Source: Deroplatys truncata
Lineage: Eukaryota > Arthropoda > Insecta > Mantodea > Mantidae
NCBI GenBank assembly: GCA_030765065.1
Contig: CM060986.1
Location: 80,841,573 to 80,905,572, forward strand
Direction: 5' to 3'
DNA length: 64,000 nucleotides
Part shown: in pieces, positions 47,561 through 57,640 of the stretch
Position numbering within the stretch: position 1 is the stretch's first letter
Layout of the letters: each line of letters starts with the position of its first letter
Notes under the pieces: model-generated
Told to the model about the DNA's origin: nothing
The model's input: the letters and a program-made list of their open reading frames with translations, nothing else
Databases searched by the model: none
Position numbers and translations under genes: made by a program

Positions 47561-50228
47561 AATGATGGTTGGAGTTATATAAATGTATAATAAAACTACA
47601 TATAACCGTTGAGATTCTGAGACTTTTCTATTTCATAACATATGCTGAGGTACCCTGTGTCAGAAATTATATTTTCAAACTGTTTTTTGTTTTGTTTACC
47701 TTTTCAAGCAAGAATAACCCAACAGATTGTTCGAAAAATTGGTGTATAACATTAAAATAGGCTATACGGCATCCTACATAACTCAAAGTGGAGGGGGGTT
47801 GCAATGTTATATATAAATAACTCGAAACATCTCACGTATTATTAAATGGTTTGAAATGCGTAAGTAAAAGTTTGCAAGCATAATGTTTCAAGCTAAGTTT
47901 CATTATTTGTAGTATTAGGATAGGAAAGTGTATAAGTTAAACAAGTTGTTTGTAACCATTATTCGTGTAAACAATATATAGGGGTCGCTGCTTAACCCGG
48001 GTTACTAAATACCAAAGATGTCTGACGCCGAATATCAGGGTGGTCAGTGCTCTAGCTTGAGTCACTAGATATATAACCATCAGACAACCTAATTTAAGAG
48101 ACGCACTAATACGGTCTTCTCCTGGTATCGCGAGTCATTGTCATATCACATTTACCTACTGTTCTATATTACTGTTTTCTCCGCCGTAATCGCTGATTAC
48201 CTACAACCTGGATGCACTTTAACTGTTAAATTAAACACTAAATCGTCCTATGGACTTAATTTATATCACATGCGTATGGGACATTCCATTTAAAATCGTC
48301 CGAAATAGATCGAAAATCGACTTCGTATTTATAAATGAAAGGAAACGTTTTTTGCATTTCCAGACAAGCCTGATGCAATGCTTTATACACACTCTTAAAA
48401 TTCAGAATATCATAGTTTTGCAATTAAAACTATTCAAATTTATCGTATGTTCCTAAAAGTCCCAACATCAAGCTGTTATAACTATAAAACCTTTAAATCT
48501 AATTATTTAAATCGAGCTTTATTTTGATTCTCTAAACCTTTATTTCATACTAATAATTAAACGTGTTATTCTTAATGTTATTTAAGTGAAGAAAGTTAGA
48601 CTTTTTCAAGTATAGGTGGTTTCGGATTAAGAAAAATAATGGTATTATGTATGCTAAGATTCCGTAATTTAAACACGACCAACATATATTTTACTATAAT
48701 GGTTACTAATAAGTTTCGTCTAAAATAATGAAAGAAGTAAATTATTTTTTGCGCTCATGGTCCTCTCGCATATTTGTTTTGAACTGAAGCTCAAATTATG
48801 AGAAGCATATTACTAAGCAGTATTATGGATATTACAGTGCTGTATTAGGACATACTTTAACTTGACAGGAGCTTCTTTAGGTTTTAATTTTCCTACCTTG
48901 ATGACGGACTCAAAGAACGAATCGCTAACCAAAATATAATTACTCATCACTGCGCTTAACTCACAACAATCTAATAACTTTGCTAGCGCGCGGGTGGACT
49001 GAAGCAAACGAAAATAAAGACGAAGTGCTAGTTTGTATTGTGCCAGGTTCTGAATCAGGTGCCTTTCTTGCATCAAATGTGTTATCCTGCTGCAGAGCGC
49101 TTGGTGATTACAGTGCAACCACCACTTAAATCGCTGCGTTTATTCACTTTTTATGTTATAACAACGAACACCTAACATAAACACTCTTAATGCTACTATG
49201 GATTATTCTCAAAGTAATATTTTAGCTTTATAAAACTCCAGAGAGGCTTAAAATAAGTAAATACTGTATATATGTATATATATATATTTTCAAATATTAT
49301 AAAAATAATTAGTATATTATTAATGAAGTGCGGACTTTTATTTACAAAATGAGAGTTGATACAATATTTTGAAATGAAAGGTTCCCTTATTTAGCACAAT
49401 AAAGCGCAATTAAAATACGACAAAATGAATTAATACCATACATTTATTGTTCAATAACGTGACAAACGTTGGGTTTTAGATCCTAATACCTGATAAATAT
49501 GCTTCCCTTAGCACCCGTTATTAATAGTAAAAATGACAAGCCAAATAAAATGTGAGGTTCTTTGACGTTCGATTTCACATGGAATGTCCCTATGTTATTA
49601 ATCCTTTAAATCCCCATTTATGACCAGTCATGACTTCAATGTCCGAGATTACATCGGTGAAAATAATAATTTCCGTGCTATCATTCTGTGGTAAAGAAAG
49701 GCATGGGCCCCCGTAAAATAAACGGTGAGTAACATGTCACCATTGCGGTGAAACAAATGTTAGTATTTGTATTAAAAGATATTATTTCTTTTTAATTTTA
49801 TATATACATATGTTTTTTATGCTATACTAATGTTAATAAATTTAAAGAAAACACGAAATATGTACGAATAGAGATTGAAAGTTAACCCCTCCAAGTAAAA
49901 ACTTGTAAACCACACTTTCAACATTACCTAGATGTATAAATAATGATGCTAAAAGGCGTCAGTGGGCTGGGAAGCGTTAAACGTTCTGAATTACTGCACT
50001 GTAATGGTATGAAGAACAACTTATAGTTACGTTTTAAAACGATTTCGGTGTAGGTACTTACCTAAACCAAAAAATTAAATTTCTTGGTTTTCTTCTACTA
50101 AGGTCATCCTCCAAAAATAAAACCCCCACACAAGCAGACAACGCCTACATAAAACATTAACAAAACAAATTATCAGTTATCTGCAAAGAAGAGACATAAT
50201 AATTAATAATAGCCTAGAAATCTAAGCT
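47561..50228. other. No recognised gene
   Basis: AT-rich. A 101-codon minus-strand frame at 48813-49118 is moderately long but has no recognisable motif. A (TA)n stretch lies near 49269-49290. Confidence 0.4.
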
Positions 50229-50232
50229 CCTA

Positions 50233-50263
<31 letters not shown>

Positions 50264-50325
50264 TAATATTATTATTAATTATTATTATTAATTAACATAT
50301 TATTATTATTATTAAATGCAATATA
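50229..50325. repeat. Palindromic (AAT)n/(ATT)n tract
   Basis: AAT triplets run into ATT triplets through TTAATATTATT and TTAATTATTATT switches, giving several potential hairpins. Confidence 0.85.
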
Positions 50326-50700
50326 AATAGCCTAATTAAAAATTACTATACTTAATCTAAAATAAATAGTAATATGATATAATGTATAATATTATTGATA
50401 TAATGCAATGAATGTTACAATCAGCGCGTCAGTTGGTGCCTAAATGGCAGCGTGCAAAGTTTGAACACTTGCAAGTATAATAACAGGGCGGCAACGTAAG
50501 AGACACAATTTAACCAATGTTACATATATATTTAATAGGCGTGTATTTGCGAGGAGTTGCCGGTTATGAATGGAACCTTGAAGCAGTACGTTCTGACTAG
50601 CTAAATATAAAATTTGTGAAAGTATTTTGTTTACTGTTATGTTGTTTATTTATTTAATCAGCTCCATGTATGAACGTCAATTTTTAAGAAGTATTGTTCT
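50326..50700. other. No recognised feature
   Basis: Short AT-rich spacer before LTR-like copy E. Confidence 0.4.
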
Positions 50701-51493
50701 TCAACTGTTGTATTTTATTGTTGTTGAACTTTTACTGTTGTTGTTAGCCACACGCTTGGGAAGCAAACTTTAAGATGTTATTTAGCTCCGCGTATGGGAG
50801 CCAATTTGAAGATAGTGTTCTGTTGTTGGAGTTTACACTACGCTTTGGGCGTTAATTTGAAGTGGATTATTTGTTACGTAATATGCTACTACGCATGAGA
50901 AGCTGATTTTTGAAGATGTATTTTTGTTGTTACGCTCCAAGTTTTAAAATATTATTAATTTTGTTATTAAACTGCTTCTATAGGTAGTATTTATGTTTAT
51001 GTTTGCATCGGCTGCTTCAGTATTGTTTTAGAGTCACGTATCTCTTAGACAGGGCGTGGTACGGCAAGAATGTAGGCTTACACAGATTTTAAGTTTAAAT
51101 TCACTTCTTTTTTTATTAATCCTTGGCACAAATTAAATAGCACTACACTGATATCAAGAGCTGTGAAATTCCTCAATATAAAACTTGCACTTTGTTATCG
51201 CGTATACGTAATTTTCGTTACACACGAACACGTAATATTTCTTTAGAGAACACATATTCCTTCCGGTCACTACCAAGGTCTACAGGCAACTGAACATATT
51301 TCAACCGTCCAAACCCGTGAGCTTTTGTATTTCAAGTCTCTGATTGGCTAATCCTAGTTCAAGAGAATACCTGCATTTAATTAATGCTTTTTCTGGCTGT
51401 TGATTGGCTATTTTTAAGCTGTCACAAAATTTACATTATCGTTGCTCTAATCATGACTAGTAACAGTTAAACTCTAAAACTCATTATTGCCTC
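50700..51493 (-). repeat. LTR-like repeat, copy E, distal part
   Basis: Distal two thirds of an LTR-like copy whose proximal part is at 56674-56904. At its left end it has at least three tandem diverged units of about 45-50 bp with CGTATGGGAGCCAATTTGAA-type sequence. The CCAAT boxes (reverse) are at about 51341 and 51402. The last 12 bp (51482-51493) are one copy of the target duplication made by the inserted LINE. Confidence 0.7.
51482..51493. repeat. Target-site duplication, left copy
   Basis: CATTATTGCCTC, identical to 56662-56673, at the 3' end of the non-LTR element. Confidence 0.92.
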
Positions 51494-51583
51494 TATTTCT
51501 ATTTCTATTTTCTATTTTGAAAAGGGGTGGGTTTTATGCCCAAGCACTGCGACCTTAAGATCTATTGCGCATCCCCCCTATCA

Positions 51584-54500
51584 TCAGTTAAGTAGTCTGT
51601 TGCTCGATATGAACTTAACCAGACTGCTAACTGAGGCTTTCGATAGTTCATCTATCTTTGGAAAGTGACTGCCAAAAATACTTGCTCTTTGACTCGCAAG
51701 AGCAGGGCAATCACATAGTAGATGAGTAACAGTCTCATCTCCTTCTAGACATCTATTACAGATAGGGTTGTTAACCAATCCCATTCTGTATAGATTAAAC
51801 TTTAGGGCACAGTGTCCTGTAATGAATCCTGTTGCCCATGCAAGTCTTCTTCTGCTAAGACCGCGCAAGTATTTTGCCCGGCTGTTATCCAGGTCTGTAA
51901 TGAACAACTTGGAATGTCTGCAACCCTCAATGGAGTTCCAGTAGTTCTTGTGTTCTGCTTGAGCCCAGCACTTAATAGCCTGTTTCACTGGTCTGTAGGA
52001 CACTCCCAGTACAGGCTCCGGACCAAAAAATGGGATTTCACTGCCAATCTTGGCTGCTTCATCTGCTTTCTCATTGCCTGGTATACCTATATGTCCTGGC
52101 ACCCACATAAGTTGAACCTTATTGTGTTCAGCCAGTGCCATTAAGGATTCCCGGCATTCTGAGACAAGCTTTGATTTTGTTGATGGTGATTCAAGTGCTT
52201 TAAGAGCAGCTTGACTGTCTGAGAGAATAAGAACACTTCTATTCTTATATCTCCTTTTAATGCTTTCCATGACACTGGCTAGGATTGCATAAACCTCAGC
52301 CTGGAAAACTGTAGCTAAGGTACCAAGACTATAAGAAATCTTGGTATTGTTACCGTAAAGCCCAGCCCCCGTTCCCGATTTGGTTCTAGAACCATCAGTA
52401 TACCAGATTGGGCCTTTGTTATTATGAGGTTTTACCAGTCTTTCCCATTCACTCCGCTGTGGATAGGATACCGTAAATTTCAAATCAAACTTAAATCTTG
52501 TTTCAAGAATGTCAGTCCCCATGTTGAGTATCTGTTGTACATTCTTATCCCAAGGAAGCTTGAGATGATTAATATGTCCAGTGTTAGACACTTTGGTTTG
52601 GCGACAAATACGGTGATACGCGATCATGGCTTCTGCCTTCATCCATAGGTGGAGAGGTGTGAGCCCAATCAGCATCTCCATAGCCGCAGTTGGAGTAGTT
52701 TTGAAAGCTCCCATAATTGAAATGCAGAAGGTCCTCTGTAATTTACAGAGTTCCTTTCTGCACACCTTTAAATTAACTCTAGGCCACCACATCAGTGCGG
52801 CATAAGAGAATATAGGTCTCACCATAGCAGTGTATATCCAATACACTATGCTAGGTTTCAGACCCCATGTCTTACCAAGCATACCTCTACATGTCCAAAA
52901 GACTCTGTAGGCTTTGGTAATACATAATTCCATATGATGTTTCCAAGTTAATTTCTTGTCTAAAACAAGCCCAAGATATTTAACTTGTGTTGAATAGGGC
53001 ACTACCTCACCAAAGAGAGAGAGTCTGATTAAATCAGGCCCCCTTCTCCTGGTGAAGGGTACCACTACTGTTTTGCTTGGATTAACAGTTAGATTATTCA
53101 TCTTACACCAAGCTTCCACTTTCTCAAGCGCCATTTGTAGCACTTGAGAAACTGTATGAGGAAATTTACCTCTTATGATTATTGCAATGTCATCTGCAAA
53201 ACCTACTGTGAAGTAACCATCACTATTGAGTGCGCAAAGAAGTGTGTCCACTACAAGGTTCCATAGCAGGGGTGATAAAACACCCCCCTGCGGGCAGCCC
53301 CTCTCCGTGGACACATCCAGCGTCTCCCCACATAGATTCATGGTTATCTTCCTATGTTGTAAGACAAAACGTATCCACTCACAAAGAAGTGAAGGTACAT
53401 CGTGTCCATAGAGGGCGTTCGTCACGACGTCACAAGATGTCGTGTCAAACGCACCTTCAATATCAAGAAAGGCACCAATGGCTATTTCTCTGGTATTAAG
53501 CGCCTTCTCAATAGTCGAGACCACTTGATGAAGTGCTGCTTCCGTTGATTTCCCTGTTTGATAGGCAAATTGGTACTTGTTTAATGGATGTTCCATTAAA
53601 ACATAATCCCTAATGTGCCTATCCACTAACCTCTCCAAAGTTTTAAGCATAAAAGAGGAGAGATTAATAGGGCGATAAGCCTTAGCCTGGGCGTAACTAG
53701 GACGCCCTGGTTTAGGTATAAACACCACCTTTGTTTGTCTCCAAGCCATGGGTATATATCCATAAGCTAGACAAACTCTAAATATGCCACAAAGTAGGGA
53801 TTGAAGTGAGTCAATACCATATTGTAGAAATGCAGGGATGATTAAATCTGGACCTGCCGATTTGTATGGTCCGAACGACTTGACAGCCCATCGTATTTTA
53901 GTGACATTGACTACGCTCCTGATTAGGTTCCAATCCTCTCTGTCCAAAGAAAGATGGTCCAGATTTGGTTGCCCCTTCACAGAATTGCTGTCATTGTCTA
54001 CCTTAAAGTCTGGAAAGTGAGCCCTCGCAAGTTGCAGGAGCGTCTCAGAACCAGACTGTGTGTACGTGCCATCAGGCAGTTTAATAGTGCTCACAATTTT
54101 TTTAACACCCTTTGCCATATGTTTCATGAATCTTGCACTGCTGGGAACGTTCTCCATCCCCTGGCAGTACTCCCTCCACGAATTCCTTTTGGCTTTACGT
54201 ATTTCTTTGTTATAATTGGTGAGGGCTTGTCTATATGAATCCCAATCACCAGTTCTTTTTGCAAGTCTAAATAACTTCCTTGCTTTCTTCCTAAGTCTGC
54301 TTAACTCTTTAGTCCACCAAGGCACCAGCCTTGGCGAGTAAGCTACCTTAGGCTGACAATTTTGATAATAGGATAGGAGAATTGACCGTTGTATTTCATC
54401 AACGGCAAACTCCACATCCAATATCGAACGAATGTTCCTTGAGAAACCCGATGTCAATGCTGATAGAGCTCGTCTATAACCGTCCCAGTCAGTTTTCCTC

Positions 54501-55198
54501 GGATTTCTGTAAATCACTGGTAGAGTGACTTGTGCTTTAATATTGAAGCATATGCATCTATGATCAGAGAGAGTGATCTCCGATGATACACGCCAACTTG
54601 AAATTAGGTTCTCAATAATATTAGTCCCTAACGTTATGTCAATGACTTCCTCCCTTCGCAAAGTTACAAAGGTTGGTTCATTACCTCGATTTAGAATATT
54701 AAGGTTTGTACTCACCAAGTACTCCATTAACTTTTCTCCTCTGTGATTGATATCAGTGCTCCCCCACAGTGTGTGGTGTGCATTGGCATCAACCCCCAGG
54801 ATTAACTCCTTTCCATTCTCTCCGCAGTGGGTCACAAGGTCCCTCACTGCTATCGATGGTGGATCAGAGTCTTCGTAAGGGAGGTAGACGGAAGAGAGTA
54901 TTAAAACTCTTCTCTCTCCTGCCTCCTCCACTATTGTTTGGATTGTAGTTACATCCCTAGAACAGTGCTCAGTAAGAAGCAATGCGTTTATCCAATTCTT
55001 AGCATAAATACAAGATCTTGGATTATTATTACTAGGTCTATATATAGTGCCCTTAGTACAACTGATCCCTCTAATTGAACCTCTGAAGAGCCAAGGTTCC
55101 TGTATGAGAGCAATATCAACATTGTCCTCAACAAGTCTCTTACTGAGAATGGCTGAAGCTGCCTTACAGTGCTGCAAGTTAATTTGAACTATTTTCAT
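51584..55198 (-). CDS. ORF2: endonuclease-reverse transcriptase-RNase H polyprotein
   Basis: 1204 residues from ATG 55198 (MKIVQINLQHCKAAS); an upstream GTG at 55219 is a poorer start. APE-type endonuclease at about 1-215: Asn7, Glu34 (QEPW), GVDAN with Asp137 and Asn139, and SDH at 211-213. Reverse transcriptase at about 480-760: IPKPGRP, AYRPINLSS, YQTGKSTEAAL, FLDIEGAFD (579-585 region), GCPQGGVLSPLLW, the catalytic FADD at 667-670, and KYLGLVLDKKLTW. RNase H at about 925-1060 with Asp935 (YTDGS), Glu968, Asp994 (SDSQAAL) and the PGHIGIPGNEKADEAA block (His1036, Asp1046). The C-terminal C-x2-C-x8-H-x4-C knuckle is at 1147-1164. Every key residue is present. It would nick target DNA and prime reverse transcription of its own RNA. 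Confidence 0.95.
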   Translation of the reverse strand: MKIVQINLQHCKAASAILSKRLVEDNVDIALIQEPWLFRGSIRGISCTKGTIYRPSNNNPRSCIYAKNWINALLLTEHCSRDVTTIQTIVEEAGERRVLILSSVYLPYEDSDPPSIAVRDLVTHCGENGKELILGVDANAHHTLWGSTDINHRGEKLMEYLVSTNLNILNRGNEPTFVTLRREEVIDITLGTNIIENLISSWRVSSEITLSDHRCICFNIKAQVTLPVIYRNPRKTDWDGYRRALSALTSGFSRNIRSILDVEFAVDEIQRSILLSYYQNCQPKVAYSPRLVPWWTKELSRLRKKARKLFRLAKRTGDWDSYRQALTNYNKEIRKAKRNSWREYCQGMENVPSSARFMKHMAKGVKKIVSTIKLPDGTYTQSGSETLLQLARAHFPDFKVDNDSNSVKGQPNLDHLSLDREDWNLIRSVVNVTKIRWAVKSFGPYKSAGPDLIIPAFLQYGIDSLQSLLCGIFRVCLAYGYIPMAWRQTKVVFIPKPGRPSYAQAKAYRPINLSSFMLKTLERLVDRHIRDYVLMEHPLNKYQFAYQTGKSTEAALHQVVSTIEKALNTREIAIGAFLDIEGAFDTTSCDVVTNALYGHDVPSLLCEWIRFVLQHRKITMNLCGETLDVSTERGCPQGGVLSPLLWNLVVDTLLCALNSDGYFTVGFADDIAIIIRGKFPHTVSQVLQMALEKVEAWCKMNNLTVNPSKTVVVPFTRRRGPDLIRLSLFGEVVPYSTQVKYLGLVLDKKLTWKHHMELCITKAYRVFWTCRGMLGKTWGLKPSIVYWIYTAMVRPIFSYAALMWWPRVNLKVCRKELCKLQRTFCISIMGAFKTTPTAAMEMLIGLTPLHLWMKAEAMIAYHRICRQTKVSNTGHINHLKLPWDKNVQQILNMGTDILETRFKFDLKFTVSYPQRSEWERLVKPHNNKGPIWYTDGSRTKSGTGAGLYGNNTKISYSLGTLATVFQAEVYAILASVMESIKRRYKNRSVLILSDSQAALKALESPSTKSKLVSECRESLMALAEHNKVQLMWVPGHIGIPGNEKADEAAKIGSEIPFFGPEPVLGVSYRPVKQAIKCWAQAEHKNYWNSIEGCRHSKLFITDLDNSRAKYLRGLSRRRLAWATGFITGHCALKFNLYRMGLVNNPICNRCLEGDETVTHLLCDCPALASQRASIFGSHFPKIDELSKASVSSLVKFISSNRLLN

Positions 55199-55224
55199 AA
55201 TTGCATCAACCCACAACACTTACC

Positions 55225-56262
55225 TTAAGCAGTACCCGATGCGGATCCTCCAGAGTCCCCTATCTTCGTCTCCGGACTGTCTCCGCCATCGCTGCCTGCC
55301 TTCTTTGCTTTGTCTGCTACTGCCTTCCCCTCCGGGTCAGACAGGATCTTAAAAAGAGCCCTGTCCACCCCGGTATAGGCCGACATGCCAAGCTCTTTTA
55401 TCTTCGTAGCAGACTCTTGGTCCACCATTAGGATTAGGCGTTGACCAGAGGAGTCTGCCTGCTTATCAATGATTTTCCAGTGCTCTATATTCAGCTCCTG
55501 GTTTAATCTTTGAATGCGTCTTAGCAGCACCTTAGGATCATCAGTTGTAATGTCCCGAGTCTTAAGGGCCACCTTGACTGGCTTAGGTAGATCTTTTGGA
55601 TCTACTACTTTAAGAACTAATCTCTCCTTGATTTTAGCTCCCTGAATATGATTTTGGAGCCAATGACATGACTGCTCATCATCACAATAGTATATCAGAG
55701 CCCCATCCTGTAGAGAAAAGGACCTGAGTTTAGGTAGAGATTCACTGGTTGGCGCCTCATCTATCTTCCTCAGAATCTCAGCCTGAATGGGTCGAATGTC
55801 CTCCCCAATCAGCTTTCTCTCAGGATAGGACTCTTCCACAATTGCCATCTTGAAAGCGGCCAAAGCTTCCCTGTAAGTGACACCAGGTTCAGTGCCCCTA
55901 GGCCTCTTAACAGGTTTGGCTTTATCCGAAGGAGGAGTATCCACACTTGTCCTGGTTCTTTTAGAAGTCCCTGGATCAGTACGGACCTCCACCCCTTTAC
56001 TCTGTGGGTTTACATTGCCTGTGCCCTCACTCATTTTCTTAGCTTTTTTTATTCTTCTTCTAGCTGCCCCTGACAACTTCTTAGTGTCCAGGTGCATTCT
56101 ATTGATTCCAGATGCTGTTGCACCCATTTGTTTATCTAGTGACAGATTTCTCTCTACTGGAGAGTCTCTGTCACTTGACTTTTCTTTGTCAGGTGAGAGA
56201 TTTCTCTCAACTGGAGAGTCTCTCTCACCCGCCTTGGTATTATTTATTTTATTTTGGTCCAT
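55225..56262 (-). CDS. ORF1: putative RNA-binding protein of the non-LTR element
   Basis: 345 residues from ATG 56262 (MDQNKINNTKAGERDS); the frame stays open upstream to a TTG but has no earlier ATG. The N-terminal third is polar and charged, with a direct duplication of RDSPVERNLS (about residues 14-24 and 32-42) and a basic cluster (AARRRIKKAKK, about 66-76). From about residue 125 to 295 it has a globular domain with VTYREALAAFKMAIVEE, LQDGALIYYCDDEQSCHWLQ and WKIIDKQADSSGQRLILMVD. This resembles the domain Pfam calls DUF4780 in insect proteins, from memory. There is no CCHC knuckle, unlike many ORF1 proteins. It probably binds the element RNA. The stop at 55225 lies 26 nt before ORF2, so ORF2 would need reinitiation or similar. 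Confidence 0.88.
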   Translation of the reverse strand: MDQNKINNTKAGERDSPVERNLSPDKEKSSDRDSPVERNLSLDKQMGATASGINRMHLDTKKLSGAARRRIKKAKKMSEGTGNVNPQSKGVEVRTDPGTSKRTRTSVDTPPSDKAKPVKRPRGTEPGVTYREALAAFKMAIVEESYPERKLIGEDIRPIQAEILRKIDEAPTSESLPKLRSFSLQDGALIYYCDDEQSCHWLQNHIQGAKIKERLVLKVVDPKDLPKPVKVALKTRDITTDDPKVLLRRIQRLNQELNIEHWKIIDKQADSSGQRLILMVDQESATKIKELGMSAYTGVDRALFKILSDPEGKAVADKAKKAGSDGGDSPETKIGDSGGSASGTA

Positions 56263-56661
56263 ATTGGTCCCACGAGTACCAGGGAAATAAAAGTCACCCA
56301 ATACAGAGCCCTGTATATATTGGGAAGGCTAATTACTTCAGGGTGTCGCCTGGTGCCCTGAAGAGATCGTTCACGACACTGCATTTTTTACCACCCCAGT
56401 GCCATTCATCCCTCGGCACGATGCATTCCCACCTTGGATTGGGTGGACCAGAGCCCCTGAAAGGTCCTCCAGCTGGGAGTCCCTCAAGGTTCTCCAACCG
56501 GGAGACCCTTTTGGGATGGATTTTCTGTTGAGCCACTTCTTAGTCTGGTACCTCATTACGAACCTCTCTGGCATGAGTAGCTCTACCAGCACAGCTTAGT
56601 AAATCACTGGTACACGGAAGCCTCCCCACCAACTACAAGGTCCTGTGGCTCCTAGGGGAGG
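56263..56661 (-). promoter_or_regulatory. 5' UTR and presumed internal promoter of the non-LTR element
   Basis: About 400 bp, GC-richer than the surroundings. I-superfamily elements carry an internal RNA polymerase II promoter at their 5' end, so transcription should start at or near 56661. No TATA box is seen, as expected for such promoters. Open frames on either strand here are short and unsupported. Confidence 0.5.
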
Positions 56662-56673
56662 CATTATTGCCTC
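56662..56673. repeat. Target-site duplication, right copy
   Basis: CATTATTGCCTC, identical to 51482-51493, at the 5' end of the non-LTR element. Confidence 0.92.
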
Positions 56674-56904
56674 AAGGTTACCTCATTGTTAGCAATTTTA
56701 AACTTAGTATACTCACAGCTCTTGCATTATTAAATTACGTAATGTATTCACATAACGTTTTTAAACATGTTTGCAATAATATAAGCATCTGTAAGGACTG
56801 TTACATACATTTTTTTTTACAAATTATTACATACATCTTGCTTCAAGGCGGGCTGTTATTGAAATTATATATTATATAATTCAAGAGTTAAAAATACTCC
56901 CTCA
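56674..56904 (-). repeat. LTR-like repeat, copy E, proximal part
   Basis: On the minus strand it starts TGAGGGAGTATTTTTAACTC (56904) and continues to GGTAACCTTGAGGCAATAAT, where the LINE is inserted. Joining it to 51493 and leftward restores the block order of copies A-D. Confidence 0.75.
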
Positions 56905-57114
56905 AATAAATACCATAGGTAAAATAAATATTAATAACAGTAGCAATAGTATTATTAAATAAGACTGGGAAGTGAATATTACATCTACAGGTGAATATGG
57001 GTTGAAAAGACAGTGCTAATAACAGGCCGGAAATGTGGTGTTTTTTTCCTCATTCTAACCGAGTGACAAAAGAATATGCTTTGTTAGTGTACCATTAGGT
57101 CACCTAAAAATCAC
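56905..57114. other. Spacer without recognised features
   Basis: About 210 bp between the inverted copies E and F. Confidence 0.4.
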
Positions 57115-57640
57115 ATGTGTACTTGTGATTCTTGGAAGCAATAATGTAATCTTAGTGAGTTTATAAAAAAGCCAATCATCAACCAGAAAAAGCTTTAGTT
57201 GAATGAAGGTACTCTATTGGAATAGGATTGGCCAATCAGAAATTGAAATACAGCAAAATTTACAAATTTAGACAGCAGAAATCAAGTCAGTTGCTTGTAG
57301 AAAGCATTACTAACCGGACGCGGGACACGTCCTCGAGAAGCTTAATATGTATTCAGTGCGAGACGAAAATAGTTTACGTATTTAAATCGTGTCAAGAATT
57401 AATAAAAAGTGACGAATTAAAAATTATAATCTGTGTAACTTACATTCTTCAGCCGCACCACGCCTTGCAAAGAAATCATGTCTCTAGCAATAATACTAAC
57501 GCAGCCGAGGCAAACATAAATATATAATATTTAAAGAAACAGTCAAAATTACAAAGTTAATATTTTTAAACTTGGGGCTACCGGAAACTTTTTTCCCATA
57601 TGTAGCAACAAACCTTCTTCCCCAACATAAGAACCACAAT
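57115..57640 (+). repeat. LTR-like repeat, copy F, 5'-truncated
   Basis: Begins inside the family at CTTGTGATTCTTGGAAGCAA, keeps the CCAAT boxes (57171, 57231) and the polyadenylation-like region (57398), and ends after CTTGGGGCTACCGGAAAC with eroded CCCCAACATAAG sequence. It forms a large inverted repeat with copy E. Confidence 0.65.

Larger units (their letters stand above)
51494..56661 (-). mobile_element. Full-length non-LTR retrotransposon (I/LOA-type)
   Basis: 5168 bp between perfect 12-bp direct repeats, inside LTR-like copy E. On the minus strand: a ~400-bp 5' UTR beginning CCTCCCCTAGGAGCC (56661-56263), ORF1 (56262-55225), a 26-nt gap, ORF2 (55198-51584), and a ~90-bp 3' UTR that ends not in poly(A) but in a short TAGAAA-type tandem tail. 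Both ORFs are uninterrupted. The RNase H domain and C-terminal zinc knuckle place it in the I/LOA group of the I superfamily; R1 elements are related but usually lack RNase H. Full length, open frames and perfect duplications mean a very recent insertion, possibly an active source copy. Confidence 0.93.

Noticed and set aside
50700..51493. CRISPR-like array from the tandem units
   Set aside because: Units are diverged, have no regular spacers and belong to an LTR-like repeat in a eukaryotic genome.
51812..54238. Plus-strand open frames of 60-110 codons
   Set aside because: Antisense shadows of the intact ORF2.
55198..55219. GTG start for ORF2 and TTG start for ORF1
   Set aside because: Eukaryotic element; the first ATG in each frame (55198 and 56262) gives a protein that begins at the expected family position.
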